From: Glycomyces terrestris
GTDB lineage: Bacteria > Actinomycetota > Actinomycetes > Mycobacteriales > Micromonosporaceae
Assembly: GCF_003933745.1 (NCBI RefSeq)
Contig: NZ_RSEB01000003.1
Coordinates: 62,001 to 126,000, forward strand
Length of the DNA: 64,000 nt
Reading direction: 5' to 3'
The stretch's first letter is position 1, and the number at the start of each line of letters is the position of its first letter. Positions 1 through 9,057 of the stretch are shown piece after piece. The translations under genes were made by a program, and so were the position numbers. Under the pieces are notes generated by a model. That model ran no database searches. It was not told the origin of the DNA and worked only from the letters and a program-made list of their open reading frames with translations.

Positions 1-374
1 AGGCCGTGGTGCGCCGCATCATGTCGATGCGCTTCGGCTCGGCCGACGAGAACGACCTCGCGAAGTTCATCGCGAACACCCACCGGCTGCTGTCGCGCCA
101 GCTCATCGACCCGTCGGTCCCGCCGGCCGTCCCGATGCTGTTCACCACCGGCGAGCACGACCACCTCACCCCGCCGGCGCTGTGCCGCGACCTCGCGTTC
201 ACGTGCCCCGAGAGCTGGTACGTCGAGTTCGCCCGCGCCGACCACCTCATCCACCTCGAGCGCCCGGCCCAGCTGGTCGACCTCATGACCCGCTTCTTCG
301 CCGGCGAGGACCTCCCCGACCTCCCGTACGCCACGGTCGTCGAGGACCTCCGCCGCCTCCCCGTCTCCGCCTAG
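1..374 (+). CDS. alpha/beta hydrolase, C-terminal part (5' end outside window)
   Basis: The frame is already open at the window edge, so only about the last 124 residues are present. It shows the late part of an alpha/beta hydrolase fold: a strand ending FTTGEHDHLTPP, which carries the usual catalytic-acid Asp, then ADHLIHLERP with the catalytic-His position followed by the typical xxxERP helix start. The nucleophile elbow lies outside the window, so the substrate cannot be inferred. A strong hairpin terminator follows immediately, so this is the last gene of its transcript. Confidence 0.8.
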   Translation, partial: AVVRRIMSMRFGSADENDLAKFIANTHRLLSRQLIDPSVPPAVPMLFTTGEHDHLTPPALCRDLAFTCPESWYVEFARADHLIHLERPAQLVDLMTRFFAGEDLPDLPYATVVEDLRRLPVSA

Positions 375-384
375 GAACGCCGAA

Positions 385-414
385 GGGCCGGCCTCCCCTG
401 CGGGAGACCGGCCC
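385..414. terminator. hairpin terminator between hydrolase and tRNA-Ala
   Basis: A perfect stem of 12 bp, GGGCCGG plus CTCCC paired with GGGAG plus CCGGCCC, around a short loop (398-401). It sits ten bases after the hydrolase stop and before the 3' end of the convergent tRNA, so it can serve both directions. Confidence 0.75.
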
Positions 415-424
415 TCGTCGTCTG

Positions 425-497
425 TGGAGCTTAGGGGATTCGAACCCCTGACCTTCTCATTGCGAACGAGACGCGCTACCAACTGCGCCAAAGCCCC
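425..497 (-). tRNA. tRNA-Ala (anticodon CGC)
   Basis: On the minus strand a 73-nt cloverleaf can be folded. The acceptor stem is GGGGCTT/AAGCTCC with discriminator A. The D arm contains AGTTGGTAGC, the anticodon loop TTCGCAA gives CGC (reads GCG), and the T arm contains GGTTCGAATCCC. The 3' CCA is not encoded. GGGGC at the 5' end and the CGC anticodon identify alanine. Confidence 0.95.
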
Positions 498-566
498 TTG
501 CGGCGACAAGATTAGCACGGCGCCGGGAGGGGTCTGCGCGGGCGTTGTGTGGGCCGGGTAACTCCC

Positions 567-2117
567 CTAGATCCAGGAGTCGAGCCACATGCGGGCCTGC
601 CACTCGTCGCGCGGGAGGGCCTCGCCGGTGTAGATCGGCCAGAAGTACGCGAAGCAGAGGACGACGACGGCGACGAAGGCGCCGGCGATGAGCGCGCCGG
701 TGAGGCGGCGCTCGGGTGAGCCGGTCGCGAGGCCGCCGCGGCGGTGGCGGCCGGCGATGAGGCCGAGCGTCCAGGTGACGGCGCCGATGAAGAAGGGGAC
801 GGCCGGGGCGGTGTAGAAGAAGAACATCGTCCGCTCGGGGTAGAAGAACCACGGGAGGATGCCCGCGCCGAGGCCGGTGAGGAGGAACCAGGCCCGCCAG
901 TCGCGCTTCGCGACCGCCCACAGCAGGAGCACGAGCGTGGCGGGCACGAACGTCCACCACAGCAGGGGCGTGCCGAGGAGCAGGACTTCGGAGGCGCAGT
1001 CGGCGGCGCCGCAGTCGACGTCGCCGCTCCAGTAGAAGACGACGGGCCGCAGGTTGAACAGCCACTCCCACGGCCACGACTGGTAGGCGTGCTCGGAGGA
1101 GAGCCCTTCGTGGAACTGGAGGACGCTCAGGTGGTACTCCCACCAGTTCACGAGCGCGCCGATCACCGGCGGCTCGCTCCTGCCCTGGTCGGCGAGCCAG
1201 TGCCGGTAGGAGCCGGTGTCGTTGAGGAACCAGCCGGTCCACGACGCGACGTACACGCCGACGGCGAGGAGCCCGAACCACAGGTTCTGGCCGAACTCGT
1301 AGATGACGGTGTCGCGGAAGGGCTTGCGGGCGCCCGCGTCGGCGCGCAGGCGCCAGTCCCAGACGATGAACAGGACGATCGCGGCGATGATGTACCACAG
1401 CGCGGACCACTTGGTGGCCATGGCGAGTCCGAGGAGGACCGCGCACGCGATCCGCCACCGCGGCAGGCCGAGCCGGGGCCGGCGGCGGCGCGCGTCGAGG
1501 CCGCCGTCGAGGGCCGCGAGCCAGCCGGCGCGCCGCCAGTCGCGGTCGCGCACGACGCAGTACATGGCGCCGAGCAGGAGCGTCGCGAGGAAGATGTCGA
1601 GCAGCGAGGTCCGCGAGAGCACGAAGTGGCTGCCCTCGACCGCGAGCAGGAGCCCGGCGGTGCCGCCCAGGAGCGTCGACCCGGTGAGGCGGCGCATGAG
1701 GCGGACGAGGATCGCGACGCCGGTGATCCCGGCGGCGGCCGCGGCGATGCGCCAGCCGACCTCGTCGTAGCCGAACGCGAGCTCCCCGAGGCTGATGAGC
1801 CACTTGCCGAACGGCGGGTGCGCCACGTACGCCGACCCCGTCGTGCCCGGGTCCCACTCGACGCCGTACGTCAGCATCGAGTGAGCGTCCTGCGCGTAGT
1901 AGACCTCGTCGAAGATCAGGCCCTTGGGGTGGTTCAAGCCGATCAGGCGCAGGACCGCGGCGATCCCGGTGACCGCGAGGGTCACCCAGAGGGCGCGGCG
2001 GGAGTCGTCCGGAAGCGTGCTCTGGAGGCGCGCCCGGACGGCGGGGAGGGGGCCGGGGAGCGGCGTCGGCCGCCAGGCGGCGGGCGGCTGCTCGGGCCGG
2101 ACTGCGGTGGCGCTCAC
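567..2117 (-). CDS. pmt: dolichyl-phosphate-mannose-protein mannosyltransferase (GT39/PMT family)
   Basis: A 516-residue multi-spanning membrane protein. It matches actinobacterial protein O-mannosyltransferases (Rv1002c type), which move mannose from polyprenyl-phosphate mannose to Ser/Thr of proteins during Sec export. A soluble N-terminus of about 45 residues precedes the first membrane helix. The first external loop carries the conserved acidic pair in IFDEVYYAQDA, followed by the HPPFGKW segment typical of PMTs, then many hydrophobic segments and an aromatic C-terminal region (NWWEYHLSVLQFHEGL). The length is normal. The next upstream gene on the same strand is the class A PBP, 63 bases away, so the two may be co-transcribed. 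Confidence 0.93.
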   Translation of the reverse strand: MSATAVRPEQPPAAWRPTPLPGPLPAVRARLQSTLPDDSRRALWVTLAVTGIAAVLRLIGLNHPKGLIFDEVYYAQDAHSMLTYGVEWDPGTTGSAYVAHPPFGKWLISLGELAFGYDEVGWRIAAAAAGITGVAILVRLMRRLTGSTLLGGTAGLLLAVEGSHFVLSRTSLLDIFLATLLLGAMYCVVRDRDWRRAGWLAALDGGLDARRRRPRLGLPRWRIACAVLLGLAMATKWSALWYIIAAIVLFIVWDWRLRADAGARKPFRDTVIYEFGQNLWFGLLAVGVYVASWTGWFLNDTGSYRHWLADQGRSEPPVIGALVNWWEYHLSVLQFHEGLSSEHAYQSWPWEWLFNLRPVVFYWSGDVDCGAADCASEVLLLGTPLLWWTFVPATLVLLLWAVAKRDWRAWFLLTGLGAGILPWFFYPERTMFFFYTAPAVPFFIGAVTWTLGLIAGRHRRGGLATGSPERRLTGALIAGAFVAVVVLCFAYFWPIYTGEALPRDEWQARMWLDSWI

Positions 2118-2180
2118 CGGGCCGAGTCTAGGGCCTGGCCGGTGCGCGCCGGAACCCCGGCCGGGCCCAGCGGACCCCCG

Positions 2181-4325
2181 CTAGTGCACCAGATCCTCCG
2201 GCGGCGTGAAGTCGCCCTCGCCGTTGATCTCCCACTGGGCCGCGAGGATGTCCGCGATCGCGTTCGCGGGCTTGCCGAGGTTCGCGGAGCCCACCACGTG
2301 CTGGGGGCTGTCGGGGTCGGCGACGAACGCGGCGGCGGCCGCGTTCGGGGTGAAGCCCACGAACCAGTTCGTGGAGTTGTCGTCGGTGGTGCCGGTCTTG
2401 CCCGCGACCGGGCCGTCCACGGCCGCGCCGACCTGCTCGGCCGTGCCCCACGTGCAGTTCCCGGTGCGGGCCCCGTCGCCGGTCGGGCAGCGGGCCGCGT
2501 CGACCGCGGCGCGCGCCACCTCCTCGTCGATAACCTGCTCGCACCCGGACGTGAACGTGATCGTCCCGCCGGTGATCGTCTGCGCGCTCGTCACCGGCAC
2601 CGGCGGGCAGTACACGCCGTCGGCCGGCAGCGTCGCGTACGCGGCCGCCATCTCCAGCGGCGTGTTCTGCGTGACGCCGAGCGTGAACGTGCCGAAGCCC
2701 TCCGCGGACTCCTCCGAGGTCAGGCTCAGGTCCTTCGAGTTGTGGAACCGGATGCCGAGGCGCTTGGCCATCTCGATGACCTTGTCGGCGCCGACGCGCT
2801 CCTCCAGCTGCACGAAGTACGTGTTCACCGACTCGCCGAACCCGGTCCACATGTTGTAGTCGCCGACCTCGGAGGGCGAGGCGTTCTTCGGGCACCAGTA
2901 GCCGCCGCACGAGTTCTCGCCCGAGATCGGGTACTGCGACGTGTACTGGTACGGCGAGTAGATCGTCGTGTCCAGCGGCATCCCGGCCTCGAGGGCCGCG
3001 AGCATCGTGAACATCTTGAACGAGGACCCCGCCTGGTACCCGGCCACCGCCGAGTTGCCGCTCAGCAGCGGGTTCGTGGTCCTCGGGTACGTGCCCTTGC
3101 CGTACTCCTCGCCCGCCGAGTTCGGGCCGTTCTCCGACACGTCGTTGGAGTAGATGCGGTTCACGGCCATCACCTGGATCGCGCCGGTCCCCGGCTCGAC
3201 GACCACGGACCCGAGCGCGAACTCCGACCCGGTCTGGAGCTGGTTCTCCACCGCCTCCTGCGCGGCGTCCTGGAGCTCCACGTTCAGCGTCGACGTGATC
3301 TCGTACCCGCCCCGGTACAGGCGCGCCTTGCGGATCTCCTCGGTCTCCCCGAAGTCCTCCTGCTGCTCCCACCACTTCTCGAAGTAGTCGACGAAGAAGC
3401 CGTACTCGGAGTCGATCGCGCCGCCGGAGGTGTTGTTCGCCTCCTGCGGGTTCAGGTTCAGGCCCTCGGCCTCCGCGGCCTCCCCCTCGTCGGAGGTGAG
3501 GTAGCCGACGTCGACCATGCGGCCGATCACGTGGTCGCGGCGGGCCAGCGCGGCCTCGGAGGAGCCGTTGATCGGGTCGTACTGGCTCGGGGACTGCACG
3601 AGGCCGACGAGCATCGCGGACTCGGCGGTCGTCAGGTCCGCGGGGACCTTCCCGTAGTAGACCTGGGCGGCCGCGCCGATCCCGTACGCGCCGTTGCCGA
3701 AGTACACGGTGTTCAGGTAGTTCGTGAGGATGTCCTCTTTCGACATCTCCTCTTCGAGGGCGAGGGCGTAGCCCATCTCCTTGACCTTGCGGTCGATGGT
3801 GACCTCGCTGGCGGCCGCGACCTCCTCGGGGGTGGTCGCGGTGTAGGACAGCACCTGGCGCACGTACTGCATGGTGATCGTCGAGGCGCCCTCGGAGGTG
3901 CCGCCGTCGGCGATGTTGGTGACCAGGGCGCGCATGACGCCTTCGGGGTCGACGCCGTTGTGCTCGAAGAAGTTCGAGTCCTCGGTGGCGACGAGCGCCT
4001 CGATGACGGAGTCGGGGATCTGGTCGTACTCGAGCTGGACGCGGTACTGGTCGCCGAAGGTGGCGATGACGGTCTCGCCGTCGTCGGCGTACAGGGTGGA
4101 CGACTCGGGGGCCGGCGGCAGCACGAGCTCGTCGGGCAGGTCGAGGACGGCCTCGGACCCGACCTTGGCCAGGCCGCCGATGCCGCTGGTCACCGGCAGG
4201 AACGCCAGTCCGACGACGAGGCCGAACGCGACCGCCACCGGCACGAGCGCGAACATGGCGCGCCGCTGCACGGCGGTGATGGGTCCGAACCAGGTCTGCG
4301 CCACCGGTTTCGAAGAATCACTCAC
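2181..4325 (-). CDS. class A penicillin-binding protein (transglycosylase/transpeptidase)
   Basis: A bifunctional peptidoglycan synthase anchored by one N-terminal membrane helix (about residues 22-45). The GT51 glycosyltransferase domain contains the catalytic Glu at about residue 115 in [12 protein letters not shown] and the [10 protein letters not shown] block. The transpeptidase domain has SSFK (Ser about 434), the SVN motif and KTGTT (Lys about 643). The GTG at 4325 is chosen because GGGAGACAGC precedes it; a TTG 14 codons upstream (4367) gives a 728-residue form but has no convincing ribosome site. No PASTA domain is seen; the protein ends soon after the transpeptidase fold. Confidence 0.92.
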   Translation of the reverse strand: MSDSSKPVAQTWFGPITAVQRRAMFALVPVAVAFGLVVGLAFLPVTSGIGGLAKVGSEAVLDLPDELVLPPAPESSTLYADDGETVIATFGDQYRVQLEYDQIPDSVIEALVATEDSNFFEHNGVDPEGVMRALVTNIADGGTSEGASTITMQYVRQVLSYTATTPEEVAAASEVTIDRKVKEMGYALALEEEMSKEDILTNYLNTVYFGNGAYGIGAAAQVYYGKVPADLTTAESAMLVGLVQSPSQYDPINGSSEAALARRDHVIGRMVDVGYLTSDEGEAAEAEGLNLNPQEANNTSGGAIDSEYGFFVDYFEKWWEQQEDFGETEEIRKARLYRGGYEITSTLNVELQDAAQEAVENQLQTGSEFALGSVVVEPGTGAIQVMAVNRIYSNDVSENGPNSAGEEYGKGTYPRTTNPLLSGNSAVAGYQAGSSFKMFTMLAALEAGMPLDTTIYSPYQYTSQYPISGENSCGGYWCPKNASPSEVGDYNMWTGFGESVNTYFVQLEERVGADKVIEMAKRLGIRFHNSKDLSLTSEESAEGFGTFTLGVTQNTPLEMAAAYATLPADGVYCPPVPVTSAQTITGGTITFTSGCEQVIDEEVARAAVDAARCPTGDGARTGNCTWGTAEQVGAAVDGPVAGKTGTTDDNSTNWFVGFTPNAAAAAFVADPDSPQHVVGSANLGKPANAIADILAAQWEINGEGDFTPPEDLVH

Positions 4326-4567
4326 GCTGTCTCCCGAGGAGCCCCGCAACGGGGAAGGAACGGTCAATTCAGTTGGGCGCGGCGAACGCGCCGCTGCAGG
4401 CGGAGTTCCGGGGGCGCCCCAACTCTACGACGCGCGGGGGCGGGGCTGCTGACGCAGTCCGCCCGGGTGGGGGCGATTACAGCTCGTGCGGTGCGCAGGC
4501 GCGCCGCCCGGGGCGATCATGCACCGGCTGCTACGGGAAGGGGACGGACGGGGAGTGCGGCGCGCGG

Positions 4568-5374
4568 TCACCACGCGAACGCGAGCGCGGCGGCGAGGAC
4601 GGCGCCGGCGAAGACCCAGCACAGGCCGATCGCGCCGGACCGTCCTTCGTAGAGGCGGGTGGCGCCGGAGGCGCCGACGAGCGCGAACGCGGTGGTCATG
4701 AACAGGACCAGGGCGGGGGCCCAGCGCAGCAGGAGGCCGCCGGCGCCGCCGACGTAGGCGCTGTGGGCGTCGGGGCCGGTGGCGCGGGCGGGCAGGTCGG
4801 CGCCGACGTCGGCGGCGCTGACCTCGCCGGTGAGCGAGAGCGCCTTCGTCCAGCCGTCGGAGGCGGCGGTGAACACGCCGGTGCACGCGGGCGCGAAGCC
4901 CTCCTGGCAGGAGGTGACGGTGACGGTGCCGTGCTCGGCGTGGCCGATGCTGATCCACAGCGCGGGGGCGGCGGCCCACGCGAAGAACATGAGGAGGCAG
5001 GCGCAGACGAGGACGCCGAGGAGCGCGGGCCCGAGGCGCTTGGGCTCGCGGCGGCGCTGGGGCCGGCCGGGGCGGGCGGGGCGGCGCTTCTCGGTCTCGG
5101 CGGCGCGTTCCCACACGGCGCGGATCGCGGCCATGCCCTCGGCCTGGGAGCCGAGGGGGCTGCGCTGGGAGACGGTGCGGGGCCGGTCGTCGTCGGCCGG
5201 ATCCCAGTCGGCGTCCCGCTCGGCGGGGGCCGGTGCGGCGGGGTGCCAGTCGACGGGGCCGATGGGCTCGGGGTGCTCGACGGCCCCGTAGGCCGCCGGG
5301 ACCTCGGGCGGGTTCCCGGGCTCGTAGCCGGCGGGCTGGGGCTGGGGATCTGCCGCGCGGTGTGTTCCAGACAT
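4568..5374 (-). CDS. hypothetical membrane protein with Pro-rich cytoplasmic N-terminus
   Basis: 268 residues, function not recognised. Residues 1-110 are Pro/Ala/Glu-rich and hydrophilic, ending in a basic stretch ([17 protein letters not shown]). Three clear hydrophobic segments follow at about 118-140, 205-230 and 245-268. An extracytoplasmic loop between the first two holds two cysteines ([15 protein letters not shown]) that could form a disulfide. The topology resembles unannotated actinobacterial membrane proteins with a disordered cytoplasmic tail. It is divergent from metG, and 242 bases separate its stop from the PBP start. Confidence 0.7.
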   Translation of the reverse strand: MSGTHRAADPQPQPAGYEPGNPPEVPAAYGAVEHPEPIGPVDWHPAAPAPAERDADWDPADDDRPRTVSQRSPLGSQAEGMAAIRAVWERAAETEKRRPARPGRPQRRREPKRLGPALLGVLVCACLLMFFAWAAAPALWISIGHAEHGTVTVTSCQEGFAPACTGVFTAASDGWTKALSLTGEVSAADVGADLPARATGPDAHSAYVGGAGGLLLRWAPALVLFMTTAFALVGASGATRLYEGRSGAIGLCWVFAGAVLAAALAFAW

Positions 5375-5530
5375 ACCGGTTATTGCATCACCGAATCGCC
5401 GAAGCCGGGCGCAATCGCGCAGGGACAGGTGTGTCGGCGTCGGCCGGCGGGACGGTCACCGGCCGTGACCTGGCGGTCGACACGCGCGGACGGCGGCTGC
5501 CCGGATTCTGGGACGGATACCATAGGGCGC

Positions 5531-7321
5531 ATGACTCACGTACTGACCGCGCTGGCCTGGCCTTACGCCAACGGCCCCCGGCACATCGGACATGTAGCAG
5601 GATTCGGGGTTCCCGCCGACGTCTTCGCCCGCTACATGCGAATGCGCGGTCACGACGTGCTCATGGTCTCGGGGACCGACGAGCACGGCACCCCGATCCT
5701 GGTGCAGGCCGACTCGGAGGGCCTCAAGCCCGCGGAGGCCGCGGCGAAGTACAACCGGATCATCGTCGAGGACCTGGACGCCCTGGGCCTGTCGTACGAC
5801 CTGTTCACGCGCACCACGACCGGGAACCACTACAAGACCGTGCAGGAGCTGTTCTCGACGCTCTACGGCAACGGCTACATCCTCCAGCAGAAGACGCTCG
5901 GGGCGATCAGCCCGTCGACGGGCCGCACGCTCCCGGACCGCTACATCGAGGGCACGTGCCCGCACTGCGGGTTCGACTCGGCGCGGGGCGACCAGTGCGA
6001 CAACTGCGGGCGCCAGCTCGACCCGACCGACCTCATCGACCCGAAGTCGCGGATCAACGGGGAGACCCCGAAGTTCGTGGAGGAGGACCACTTCTTCCTC
6101 GACCTGCCGGCGTTCGCCGACGCGCTGAACGCGTGGCTCGACACGCGCACCGGCTGGCGCACGAACGTCGTGCGGTTCACCAAGAACCTCCTCGACGACC
6201 TCCAGCCGCGCCCGATCTCGCGCGACCTCGACTGGGGCGTGCCGATCCCGCTGGACGGCTGGGCGGACCGCAGGGACAAGCGCCTGTACGTGTGGTTCGA
6301 CGCGGTCATCGGGTACCTGTCGGCGACGATCGAGTGGGCGCGCCGCTCGGGCGACCCGGACGCGTGGCAGCGGTGGTGGCGGGACCCGGAGGCGGTCTCG
6401 TACTACTTCATGGGCAAGGACAACATCGTCTTCCACTCCGAGATCTGGCCGGCGATGCTCCTGGGCGCGAACGGCGAGGGCGCGAAGGGCGGCGAGCCGG
6501 GCGGGCTCGGCAGGCTGAACCTGCCGACCGAGGTCGTCTCCTCGGAGTTCCTGACGATGGAGGGCAGGCAGTTCTCGTCGTCGCGGCGCGTGGTGATCTA
6601 CGTGCGGGACTTCCTGGAGCGGTACTCCCCCGACGCGCTGCGGTACTACATCTGCGCGGCCGGCCCGGAGAACCAGGACTCGGACTTCACGTGGGCGGAG
6701 TTCCTGCGCCGCAACAACGACGAGCTCGTCGCCGGCTGGGGCAACCTGGTGAACCGGTCGATCGCGATGGCCGCCAAGAACTTCGGCGCCGTCCCGGAAC
6801 CGGGCGAGCTGGAGCGGGTCGACCGGGACCTCCTGGAGGCGACCCGGGCGTCCTTCGACGCGGTCGGGGACCTCATCGGGCAGAACAAGGTCCGGGCCGC
6901 GATCGGCGAGGCGATGAAGACCGTCGCCGCGGCGAACAAGTACCTCGCGGACACCGCGCCGTGGAAGATGAAGGAGGACCCGAAGCGCCAGGGAACGGTC
7001 CTGTTCACCGTCCTCCAGGCCGTCTCGGACCTGAAGACGGTGATGAGCCCGTTCCTGCCGCACTCCTCGCAGAAGGTGCACGAGCTCCTCGGCGGCGAGG
7101 GCGTGTTCGCGCCGATGCCGCGCATCGAGGAGGTCGCCGACCTCGACGAGGGCGGCGCGACCGACGGCCCGTACCCGATCCTCACCGGCGACTACTCGGA
7201 CGTCCCCAAGTGGGAGTCGGTGCCGCTCGTGCCGGGCACGCCCCTGGACAAGCCGGTGCCGGTGTTCGCGAAGCTCGACCCGTCGATCGTCGACGAGGAG
7301 ATCGAGCGGCTGAACTCCTAG
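5531..7321 (+). CDS. metG: methionyl-tRNA synthetase
   Basis: 596 residues. It charges tRNA-Met with methionine. The HIGH signature is HIGH at residues 18-21 ([11 protein letters not shown]). A zinc knuckle [17 protein letters not shown] lies near residue 140, followed by the DWGVPIP and KRLYVWFDA blocks. The position of the KMSKS loop reads QFSSS (347-351), so the first lysine of the class motif is Gln. The C-terminus holds the helical anticodon-binding domain; there is no added EMAP-like tRNA-binding domain. The start was set at the ATG that begins the conserved strand [16 protein letters not shown] long perfect hairpin follows the stop. Confidence 0.96.
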   Translation: MTHVLTALAWPYANGPRHIGHVAGFGVPADVFARYMRMRGHDVLMVSGTDEHGTPILVQADSEGLKPAEAAAKYNRIIVEDLDALGLSYDLFTRTTTGNHYKTVQELFSTLYGNGYILQQKTLGAISPSTGRTLPDRYIEGTCPHCGFDSARGDQCDNCGRQLDPTDLIDPKSRINGETPKFVEEDHFFLDLPAFADALNAWLDTRTGWRTNVVRFTKNLLDDLQPRPISRDLDWGVPIPLDGWADRRDKRLYVWFDAVIGYLSATIEWARRSGDPDAWQRWWRDPEAVSYYFMGKDNIVFHSEIWPAMLLGANGEGAKGGEPGGLGRLNLPTEVVSSEFLTMEGRQFSSSRRVVIYVRDFLERYSPDALRYYICAAGPENQDSDFTWAEFLRRNNDELVAGWGNLVNRSIAMAAKNFGAVPEPGELERVDRDLLEATRASFDAVGDLIGQNKVRAAIGEAMKTVAAANKYLADTAPWKMKEDPKRQGTVLFTVLQAVSDLKTVMSPFLPHSSQKVHELLGGEGVFAPMPRIEEVADLDEGGATDGPYPILTGDYSDVPKWESVPLVPGTPLDKPVPVFAKLDPSIVDEEIERLNS

Positions 7322-7329
7322 ACGCAGAC

Positions 7330-7363
7330 GCAGCGGCCCCCGGCGAACGCCGGGGGCCGCTGC
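7330..7363. terminator. perfect hairpin terminator after metG
   Basis: Arms of 15 bp (7330-7344 with 7349-7363) and a GAAC loop, very GC-rich. It lies between two convergent genes and should terminate both. Confidence 0.8.
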
Positions 7364-7374
7364 GCGTTCGAGCC

Positions 7375-8490
7375 TCAGACCGCGGGCGCGAGCTCCGCGC
7401 GGCTGACCCACTTCTCGTAGATCCCGCGGCGGACGGCCTCGGCGCCGGTGCGCGAGAGGACGTCGGGGCTGGGGCGCGAGAGCCGGAAGCGGGCCCATTC
7501 GTCGTCGGCGTCCACGAGGGACCCGGGGATGCCGTTCCAGACGGCGCGGGCGGCCTCGCGCAGGACGCGGCGCACCTGGTGGGCGCGGCCGGTCTCGACG
7601 CCGGGGACCGGCACGGCGCCGGCGTGCACGGGCGTCCACTGCTGGCCGCCGTACCGGAACAGCTCGGCTTCGGCCCCGCTGTCGTTGTAGCCCAGGAGGG
7701 ACGCGCCCTCGGGCAGCGGCAGGTCGGTGAGGTCGGCGGTGACGTGCTCGGGCAGCAGGTGCGCGGAGGAGATCGCGAACCCGGTGCCGAGGACGGGCGC
7801 GCCGCGGCGGTCGGAAGACGGCATCGCGGTCAGGCCCTCGTAGTCGGGGGCGACGGGCGCCTGGTAGTCAGCGGGGTCGGCGACGGCCCAGCGGAGCGCG
7901 AACACCCACGCCTCGCCGTGCTCGGACTCGCCGCCGAGGACCGAGCGGGCGGCGGGAGTGCGCAGGTGCGCGGTGTCCCTGCGGCGGTAGCAGAACCCGC
8001 CGGGGACGGCCGCGGTCTCCATGAGGCGGGCGATCTGCGCGGCGGTGACGGGCCGCTCCATGAGGTCGCCGGGGGCGAGCGGCGCGGAGCGGCGGACCCG
8101 GTCGAGGAGGGTCCGCGCGGCCGGTTCGAGGTGCGGGGTCTGGGTGAGGCGGCGGACGTAGTCGAGGTCGATGCCGGGCGCGAGGGGCACGGTCAGGGCG
8201 TGCTCGTCGGCGACGGTGACCGGGACGCCGTCGCGCAGGACCTCGCTGGCGTGCACGAAGTGCCGATACGGGTATTCGCTGCCGGGGCGGGTGTTGGGGA
8301 GGAAGTCGGGGCGCGGGAGCGCGGAGAACAGCTCCCAGGCGGCCCCGTCGGCGTAGGCGGCGCCGGGGAACCGCTCGCCCTGCCATTCGACGGTGTGGGT
8401 CTGGAGGTGCGTCGATTCGGCCGGGACGGCGGGGCGGCGTTGCTGGAGCGCTGCGGCGCGGTTGCGGCGGGACGCGAGGTCGCGGGTCAT
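7375..8490 (-). CDS. hypothetical protein, 371 residues
   Basis: No family recognised. It is a soluble protein without signal peptide or membrane segment. It begins with a basic, Arg-rich tail (about residues 1-25) and is rich in aromatic and Pro residues. Visible landmarks are WQGERFPGAAYADGAAWELF near residue 38 and a C-terminal YEKWVSRAELAPAV. Codon bias at third positions is normal for the window, which supports a real gene. It is monocistronic, with metG converging on one side and a 567-base gene-poor stretch upstream. Confidence 0.7.
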   Translation of the reverse strand: MTRDLASRRNRAAALQQRRPAVPAESTHLQTHTVEWQGERFPGAAYADGAAWELFSALPRPDFLPNTRPGSEYPYRHFVHASEVLRDGVPVTVADEHALTVPLAPGIDLDYVRRLTQTPHLEPAARTLLDRVRRSAPLAPGDLMERPVTAAQIARLMETAAVPGGFCYRRRDTAHLRTPAARSVLGGESEHGEAWVFALRWAVADPADYQAPVAPDYEGLTAMPSSDRRGAPVLGTGFAISSAHLLPEHVTADLTDLPLPEGASLLGYNDSGAEAELFRYGGQQWTPVHAGAVPVPGVETGRAHQVRRVLREAARAVWNGIPGSLVDADDEWARFRLSRPSPDVLSRTGAEAVRRGIYEKWVSRAELAPAV

Positions 8491-9057
8491 GTGCGGCTCG
8501 ATTCGTCTGCGCTGGTGCGACGGCGGTGTCGCCTAGGAAGGTTCGTGACTGTCGGTTCACGGCCGTGGACCGGGCTGCCCGCCAACGTAAGCGCGGCCTG
8601 TCAGGCGCGCATGTCCGCGAAGTGAAGAAGGTGTTACGGGGCCTCCACGGCGCAGTTCGCGGGCCGGAGATATCGACGGCGGTCGCTTGGACGCGTGAGC
8701 CGTCCACAACCCCCACCCACCCGTCGAGGGGACCGTAGCGCCCAGCATTGCCGAGGGGTCCGACAAGAATCGGGGGTCAGAGCCGCAATGTCACCCGATC
8801 GGGTGTGGGGAGGTTTCGCGGGCGTGGACAGCCGGCGCCTCCGATCGGATGCGGGGCGGCCGGGCCGGCGCGGGCGCGGCCGGCCGGGTTCCGGCCGGTG
8901 CTGGCGCGGCCGATCGGCGCGGACCGATCGGGTACCGGCCGGCGGCCCACCGCGATTCGCCCGGCGCCGCGGTCCCGCTCAACCCGAAACCGCGCCTCCG
9001 TTCGGTTGCGCCGCGATCCCCGGCCGGCGGGCGCGCGGGCCGTGGCATGGTTGACCC
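8491..9057. other. 567-base gene-poor stretch with four CCGATCGG palindromes
   Basis: No convincing gene is seen here. The stretch holds the divergent start regions of the 371-residue hypothetical gene and tatD. Four copies of the 8-bp palindrome CCGATCGG occur at 8795-8802, 8841-8848, 8910-8917 and 8924-8931. The nominal 3' end of the open frame continuing from the CopC-CopD gene (stop at 8791) also falls here. Confidence 0.6.

Noticed and set aside
744-4652. Very long open frames opposite real genes (for example here, 1302 codons antisense to pmt and the PBP)
   Set aside because: They are shadows caused by high GC and third-position bias; their products are Arg/Gly/Ala-rich and match no family, while the other strand encodes clear enzymes.
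8526-8738. Short frames in the gene-poor stretch before tatD
   Set aside because: No ribosome site, no conserved sequence and biased Arg/Pro composition typical of chance frames.
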